58,735 nt of DNA from a virus, in IMG/VR virus record IMGVR_UViG_3300021379_000824, positions 1 to 58,735 of that record. The stretch is one strand, 5' to 3'. Shown piece after piece: positions 54,564 through 58,735 of this stretch. The translations under genes and the position numbers were made by a program. Each line of letters starts with the position of its first letter. Position 1 is the first letter of the stretch. The notes beneath the pieces are model-generated. The model did no database searches, was not told the origin of the DNA, and saw only the letters and a list, made by a program, of their open reading frames with translations.

Positions 54564-55391
54564 ATGGCTAGAAAAGTAAATTATTTAAACAACAAAGATA
54601 TGTTAGCTGAAATACACAAATCAAAAGCAACATTTTGCAGCTATGTATCGCCCGAATATGCAATGTATGACATAATATTGCCCGAAGTAGAAAAAATAAA
54701 CATCAGAACTATAGCAGAAGCAAAGCGTAACAAAGCAAAAAAACAAGGTCAAACTGCTTATGAAGAAGCAAAATCGCTTGGCAAGAAGGTAAAGATGGCA
54801 GAATTTGAAGTAGACTATCGAACTATAGATAAAACTGACCTTGTGTTCCGTATTATGACATTTGATCATATTCCAGATGAGCCTGGAAGAAAGAAAAATC
54901 CTAAGACCGTTGCAGATCATAAAACAAAACTTAACTTTCCTCCTTTTAAACATTATAAATTTGACGATAACAATAACTTAGTATGTGTTGGTAAAAGCCA
55001 CTGGATAGGTGGTATGGAGAACGGTTACTTTAGTAAAGAGCATGGTAAAGCTACAAATAACCTAGCCCGTATGTGGATGAAGTTGTGTGATCGCTATGCA
55101 ACACGAGGCAATGTACGTGGATACACATACAATGACGAAATGAGAGGGCAAGCAATCCTACAACTTGCACAAATTGGCTTACAGTTTGACGAAAGCAAGT
55201 CACAAAACCCATTTGCATATTACACAGCAGCAGTTACTAACAGTTTTGTACGTGTGATTAACATTGAAAAACGTGCTCAAAACATTAGAGATGATATTCT
55301 TGAGATGAACGATATGAATCCGTCGCATACAAGACTGCACAGCGGTGAATGGGAAGCAGCACAGCGTAGAGAAAACGCAAATAAAGGTTGA
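54564..55391 (+). CDS. 55: Late-transcription sigma factor, gp55-like, enlarged
   Basis: This 275-residue protein starts NYLNNKDMLAEI, like T4 gp55 (YVNNKELLQAI). It later has GYTYNDEMRGQAILQLAQIG and QNPFAYYTAAVTNSFVRVIN, matching the sigma region-2-like segment of gp55 that reads the late TATAAATA element. T4 gp55 is 185 residues. The extra length lies between residues about 25 and 155 and includes MYDIILPEVEKINIRTIAEA and KSHWIGGMENGYFSKEH, which I do not recognise. The factor should direct host RNA polymerase to the GATAAATA-type promoters listed here. It is made early from a consensus promoter. Confidence 0.88.
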   Translation: MARKVNYLNNKDMLAEIHKSKATFCSYVSPEYAMYDIILPEVEKINIRTIAEAKRNKAKKQGQTAYEEAKSLGKKVKMAEFEVDYRTIDKTDLVFRIMTFDHIPDEPGRKKNPKTVADHKTKLNFPPFKHYKFDDNNNLVCVGKSHWIGGMENGYFSKEHGKATNNLARMWMKLCDRYATRGNVRGYTYNDEMRGQAILQLAQIGLQFDESKSQNPFAYYTAAVTNSFVRVINIEKRAQNIRDDILEMNDMNPSHTRLHSGEWEAAQRRENANKG

Positions 55392-55416
55392 TTTCTTAAA
55401 TTTTCTACTTTATACT
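55388..55416 (+). promoter_or_regulatory. Sigma70-type promoter for gp47-gp46
   Basis: TTGATT (55388-55393) and TATACT (55411-55416) are 17 nt apart, and the -35 box overlaps the gp55 stop codon. The start would fall near 55423, just before GGAG (55428-55431) and the TTG start at 55439. It gives the recombination genes their own transcript. Confidence 0.65.
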
Positions 55417-55438
55417 GTAAGCGAAGTGGAGTATTCTA

Positions 55439-56452
55439 TTGTTTAAAAAGGCAGCAGTATTTACTGACATACATTTAGGTATGAAAGGCAACTCACGTGT
55501 CCATAATCAGGACTGTGAAGACTATATCAATTGGTATATCGAGACAGCAAAAGCAAATAATTGCGAAACAGGCATCTTTTGCGGTGACTGGCACCATAAT
55601 AGGAACAGTCTTAACCTCACAACCATGGATACAACCATTAGGTTGTTGGAGAAACTAGGCGAATCGTTTGAAAAGTTCTATATGTTTGCTGGTAACCATG
55701 ACTTGTACTACAAAGACAAGCGTGATGTAAAGTCAACAGAGTTTGCCAAGCACATTCCTAACGTAACAGTGGTAGATGAGATACAGGTTATTGACGATGT
55801 AGCACTGGTTCCGTGGTTAGTAGGCGACGAATGGCGCCGTATGGAGAAGTTACAGGCCAAATACTTGTTTGGACACTTCGAACTGCCTAGTTTCTATATG
55901 AATGCTATGGTGCAGATGCCAGATCACGGTGAACTAAAGTCGGAACACTTCAAGAATCAAGAGTATGTGTTCAGCGGACACTTCCACAAGAGACAGAAGC
56001 AGGGTAAGATACACTACATTGGTAATGCTTTCCCACACAACTATGCAGATGCTTGGGATGATGACCGTGGTATGATGATATTGGACCGTGAGAACGATGC
56101 AGAACCAGAGTATATCAACTGGCCTGAGTGTCCTAAGTACCGTACAGTCAAGTTATCACAGTTGATTGATGAGAAAGACAGTCTTATCAAGCCAAGTATG
56201 TACCTAAGAGTAACACTTGACATTGATATCAGCTTTGAAGAAGCAACATACATCAAAGAAACGTTTATCGACACATACAACTGTAGAGAGATCACACTAA
56301 TTCCCCAGAAACACATTGAGGAAATCAACACAGACTTGGATATTGAACAATTTGAAAGTGTAGATCAGATTGTTAGCAACGAGATCCAAGCAATCGACAG
56401 CGAACAGTTTAACAAGAAACTGTTATTAGACATATACAATGAGCTAGTATGA
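55439..56452 (+). CDS. 47: Recombination endonuclease subunit, gp47-like (Mre11/SbcD family), TTG start
   Basis: This 337-residue protein is a calcineurin-type phosphoesterase with all expected metal motifs: FTDIHLG (residues 8-14), CGDWHHNRN, AGNHDLYY, LFGHFELP and FSGHFHKRQ. With gp46 it makes the exonuclease that trims DNA ends for recombination-dependent replication. The first codon is TTG; GGAG stands 7 nt before it, and the next ATG would remove the first metal motif, so TTG is the real start. It overlaps the gp46 gene by 4 nt (ATGA). Length matches T4 gp47 (339 residues). Confidence 0.95.
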   Translation: MFKKAAVFTDIHLGMKGNSRVHNQDCEDYINWYIETAKANNCETGIFCGDWHHNRNSLNLTTMDTTIRLLEKLGESFEKFYMFAGNHDLYYKDKRDVKSTEFAKHIPNVTVVDEIQVIDDVALVPWLVGDEWRRMEKLQAKYLFGHFELPSFYMNAMVQMPDHGELKSEHFKNQEYVFSGHFHKRQKQGKIHYIGNAFPHNYADAWDDDRGMMILDRENDAEPEYINWPECPKYRTVKLSQLIDEKDSLIKPSMYLRVTLDIDISFEEATYIKETFIDTYNCREITLIPQKHIEEINTDLDIEQFESVDQIVSNEIQAIDSEQFNKKLLLDIYNELV

Positions 56453-58224
56453 TAAAAATTAAAGACTTAACAGTAAAAAACTTTATGAGTGTGGGTAATG
56501 TTACCCAAGCAGTTGACTTCAACAAGGAGCAACTCACTCTTGTGCTTGGTGAAAACTTAGACCAAGGAGGTGACGACACCGGATCCAGAAACGGTACAGG
56601 TAAAACAACGATAATCAATGCATTATCCTACGCCTTGTACGGCCAAGCACTAACCAACATCAAACGGAACAATCTTATTAACAAGACTAATTCCAAAGGT
56701 ATGTTGGTTACCCTTAACTTTGAGAAAGGCAACAATCAATATCGGATCGAACGTGGTAGATCGCCAAATGTTCTCAAGTTTTATATAAATGACCACGAAC
56801 AAAAAGAAGATGTTGACGAATCACAGGGCGATAGTCGGCAAACACAAAAAGATATTGACAGTTTACTAGACATGAGCCACGATATGTTCAAACATATTGT
56901 TGCACTCAACACTTACACAGAGCCTTTCCTTAGTATGAGAGCAAATGACCAACGTGCAGTTATTGAACAGCTACTTGGTATTACTATTCTCACAGAGAAA
57001 GCAGACTTGTTAAAGGAAAAAGTTAAACAAACCAAAGACTTTATCACAGAAGAAACCCTGAAGATCAATGCAATAGAAGCAAGTAACAAAAAAATTGAAC
57101 AAAGTATCGAAACACTTGCTGGAAGACAACGTGCATGGGTTGCAAAACGCAAAACCGATGAAGAAAAAATGCAAACTGCATTAGAAGAACTAGAAAAACT
57201 AGATATTGATAAAGAATTAGAAGCACACGACCAGTTAACCAACTGGACAGAACTAAACAATCGTATTACTAGTTTGAATAAAGAAAAAGCAACACTTGAA
57301 ACAGCATTGATGCGAGCAACCAAAGGTGTTGATAAGGCAGAAAAGGATATTAAAGAACTTGACGATGCTATTTGTTACACTTGCGGTCAAACGCTTCATG
57401 CGGACAAGAAAGCAGAGATTGAAACTAAAAAACAAAAAGAATTAAGCGATGCATTTGCTTATCAAACAGAAGTTGCAGACAAATTAGAAGCAACTATGGA
57501 GTTTCTCAACGAAATTGGTGATATCAACGGACGTCCTAACACGTTTTATGAGAGTGCAAAAGAAGCATACGAACATAGAAACAACGTAGATAATTTGAAG
57601 CAAACTTTGATAAGTAAAACGCAAGAAGAAGATCCGTACGAAGCACAAATTGAAGACTTGAAGACAACAGCACTCCAAGAAATTGATTGGCAACCAGTAA
57701 ATGATTTAACAAACTTGCGTGAACATCAGGAGTTTTTACTGAAACTCTTAACAAACAAAGACTCGTTTATACGCAAAAAGATCATTGATCAGAACTTAGC
57801 GTACTTGAACAATAGGCTCACATACTATTTAGACAAACTAGGCTTACCACATCAAGTAGAGTTCCAAAACGATTTGTCAGTCGAGATCACACAACTAGGA
57901 CAAGATTTGGACTTTGATAATCTATCCAGAGGCGAACGCAACAGGCTAATACTAGGCATGAGTTTTGCATTCCGTGATGTTTGGGAATCGTTGTATCAAG
58001 GCATCAACTTGTTGTTCATTGACGAGCTTATTGACTCAGGTATGGACACTGCTGGTGTAGAAAATGCGCTCGCTGTACTCAAGAAGATGGGCAGAGAGCG
58101 TAGCAAAAATGTTTTCCTTATCTCACACAAAGATGAACTTGTTGGTAGAGTCAATCATGTAATGAAAGTTATAAAAGAGAATGGCTTTACTTCATATGAG
58201 AACGATATCGATATTGTAGAATGA
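56449..58224 (+). CDS. 46: Recombination ATPase subunit, gp46-like (Rad50/SbcC family)
   Basis: This 591-residue protein has an N-terminal Walker A region (GSRNGTGKTTIINALSYALY, near residues 45-60), two coiled-coil arms flanking a zinc hook (ICYTCGQTLHADKK, near residue 307), and the C-terminal signature LSRGERNRLILGMSFAF followed by Walker B (LLFIDELID) and the switch histidine region (VFLISHKDE). The arms are short for the wider family, as in T4 gp46 (560 residues). With gp47 it processes DNA ends. It overlaps gp47 and the next gene by 4 nt each. Confidence 0.95.
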   Translation: MIKIKDLTVKNFMSVGNVTQAVDFNKEQLTLVLGENLDQGGDDTGSRNGTGKTTIINALSYALYGQALTNIKRNNLINKTNSKGMLVTLNFEKGNNQYRIERGRSPNVLKFYINDHEQKEDVDESQGDSRQTQKDIDSLLDMSHDMFKHIVALNTYTEPFLSMRANDQRAVIEQLLGITILTEKADLLKEKVKQTKDFITEETLKINAIEASNKKIEQSIETLAGRQRAWVAKRKTDEEKMQTALEELEKLDIDKELEAHDQLTNWTELNNRITSLNKEKATLETALMRATKGVDKAEKDIKELDDAICYTCGQTLHADKKAEIETKKQKELSDAFAYQTEVADKLEATMEFLNEIGDINGRPNTFYESAKEAYEHRNNVDNLKQTLISKTQEEDPYEAQIEDLKTTALQEIDWQPVNDLTNLREHQEFLLKLLTNKDSFIRKKIIDQNLAYLNNRLTYYLDKLGLPHQVEFQNDLSVEITQLGQDLDFDNLSRGERNRLILGMSFAFRDVWESLYQGINLLFIDELIDSGMDTAGVENALAVLKKMGRERSKNVFLISHKDELVGRVNHVMKVIKENGFTSYENDIDIVE

Positions 58225-58478
58225 CAGACGACACGCATGATAAATTAATGCAAAAGGTACTTGATTATCTTGCAGCAAGTGAAGACTTTGAACATCTTGC
58301 AAGCGAACGCAGCAAACGTAGGATAAGGCGAGAACTTAGAGAATTAATTGCTTTGTGTAAAATAAGATCAGAAGAAGCAAAGCAACACTATAAAAAAGAA
58401 TTAGCCGAAATACGTGCTAGTGGCAAATGGGCTGTCAACATTGGCAAAGCCAACCACGAAAGGAAAAAGAAACAATGA
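58221..58478 (+). CDS. Small charged protein, unknown
   Basis: This 85-residue protein (MTDDTHDKLMQKVLDYLAAS) is almost wholly helical and highly charged (SKRRIRRELRELIALCKIRS, then AKQHYKKELAEIRASGKW). There is no membrane segment or catalytic motif. It is coupled by ATGA overlaps to gp46 before it and to the halogenase-like gene after it. The basic, helical character suits a nucleic-acid- or protein-binding accessory factor. I do not recognise a family. Confidence 0.75.
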   Translation: MTDDTHDKLMQKVLDYLAASEDFEHLASERSKRRIRRELRELIALCKIRSEEAKQHYKKELAEIRASGKWAVNIGKANHERKKKQ

Positions 58479-58735
58479 AGATTACAGTTGTAGGTGGTGG
58501 ATTTGCAGGAGCACTCACAAGTGCATTTTTAAAAAAAGAACTTCCAAACTCTACAGTTGAAATGATTCATAGCAACAAAGTTCCTACTATCGGTGTAGGA
58601 GAAAGTATTACACCACACTTGCCAGGTGTGCTTGGTGCATTAGGCGTAGATGAAAAACGTTTTATGCGAGAAACAAATGCAGTTTTTAAATATGCTAACC
58701 GTATGGAGAACTGGACTGACACTGCTGAAGGCGAA
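58475..58735 (+). CDS. Flavin-dependent halogenase-like protein, 3' end missing
   Basis: Eighty-seven N-terminal residues are present before the window ends. MKITVVGGGFAGALTSAFL has the GxGxxG FAD-binding loop of the tryptophan-halogenase family, and TIGVGESITPHLPGVLGALG matches its conserved GVGES/T-x2-x motif near residue 45. The later WxWxIP motif and the catalytic lysine lie beyond the window, so halogenation is inferred from the family. Related oxygenases of this fold without halogenase activity exist. Viral members of this family are known from cyanophages. The ATG overlaps the preceding stop by 4 nt, so it is in the same operon as gp47-gp46. Confidence 0.85.
   Translation, partial: MKITVVGGGFAGALTSAFLKKELPNSTVEMIHSNKVPTIGVGESITPHLPGVLGALGVDEKRFMRETNAVFKYANRMENWTDTAEGE

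Noticed and set aside
1-58735. CRISPR arrays, tRNA or rRNA genes, integrase or insertion sequences
   Set aside because: I saw no regularly spaced direct repeats, cloverleaf-type genes, recombinases or transposases while reading. The tandem repeats found are all within coding regions.

Overview
This window is a piece of an AT-rich (about one third G+C by eye) T4-like myovirus genome, of the kind known from marine bacteria such as SAR11 or cyanobacteria. The host is inferred from gene content and base composition and is not proven. The evidence for a T4-like phage is a contiguous set of baseplate and tail genes (gp48-, gp53-, gp27/hub-, gp5-, gp25-, gp6- and gp7-like), a tail-collar short-fibre protein, the late sigma factor gp55 and the recombination pair gp47/gp46. 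No integrase, CRISPR array, tRNA or rRNA was recognised.

Layout. (1) Positions 1-14142, minus strand: a tightly packed, overlapping accessory operon with seven radical-SAM proteins, two QueC-like PP-loop ATPases, an SDR-like protein, an SGNH-like protein, two glycosyltransferase-type proteins and a repeat-bearing methyltransferase. (2) 14215-17313, plus strand: a fibre-like structural gene behind a late promoter, then a compact acyl-adenylating enzyme and a GNAT-like protein behind their own sigma70-type promoter. (3) 17278-22127, minus strand: an eighth radical-SAM protein, three glycosyltransferase-like genes and two unknown small genes, read from a near-consensus sigma70 promoter at 22150-22178. 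(4) 22179-54489, minus strand: 14 late structural genes including a 4602-residue baseplate protein. (5) 54564-58735, plus strand: gp55, gp47, gp46, a small unknown gene and the start of a flavin-dependent halogenase, cut by the window end.

Two promoter classes can be read directly. Host-type promoters (TTGACA-like, 16-17 nt, TATAAT-like) stand before the accessory and replication genes. T4-late-type octamers (GATAAATA and variants) stand before structural genes. At 14143-14214 and 54490-54563 the two classes lie back to back and point in opposite directions, giving built-in early/late switches.

The most unusual content is the accessory biosynthesis block: eight radical-SAM proteins in under 19 kb, with a duplicated radical-SAM/QueC-like cassette, plus adenylation, acyltransfer, methyltransfer, glycosyltransfer and (at the far end) halogenation functions. 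This looks like a pathway that makes or attaches a modified sugar, nucleotide or peptide group. The product cannot be read from sequence.

Many genes overlap by 1, 4, 8, 11, 14 or 17 nt. These overlaps, together with ribosome binding sites, were used to correct several starts.
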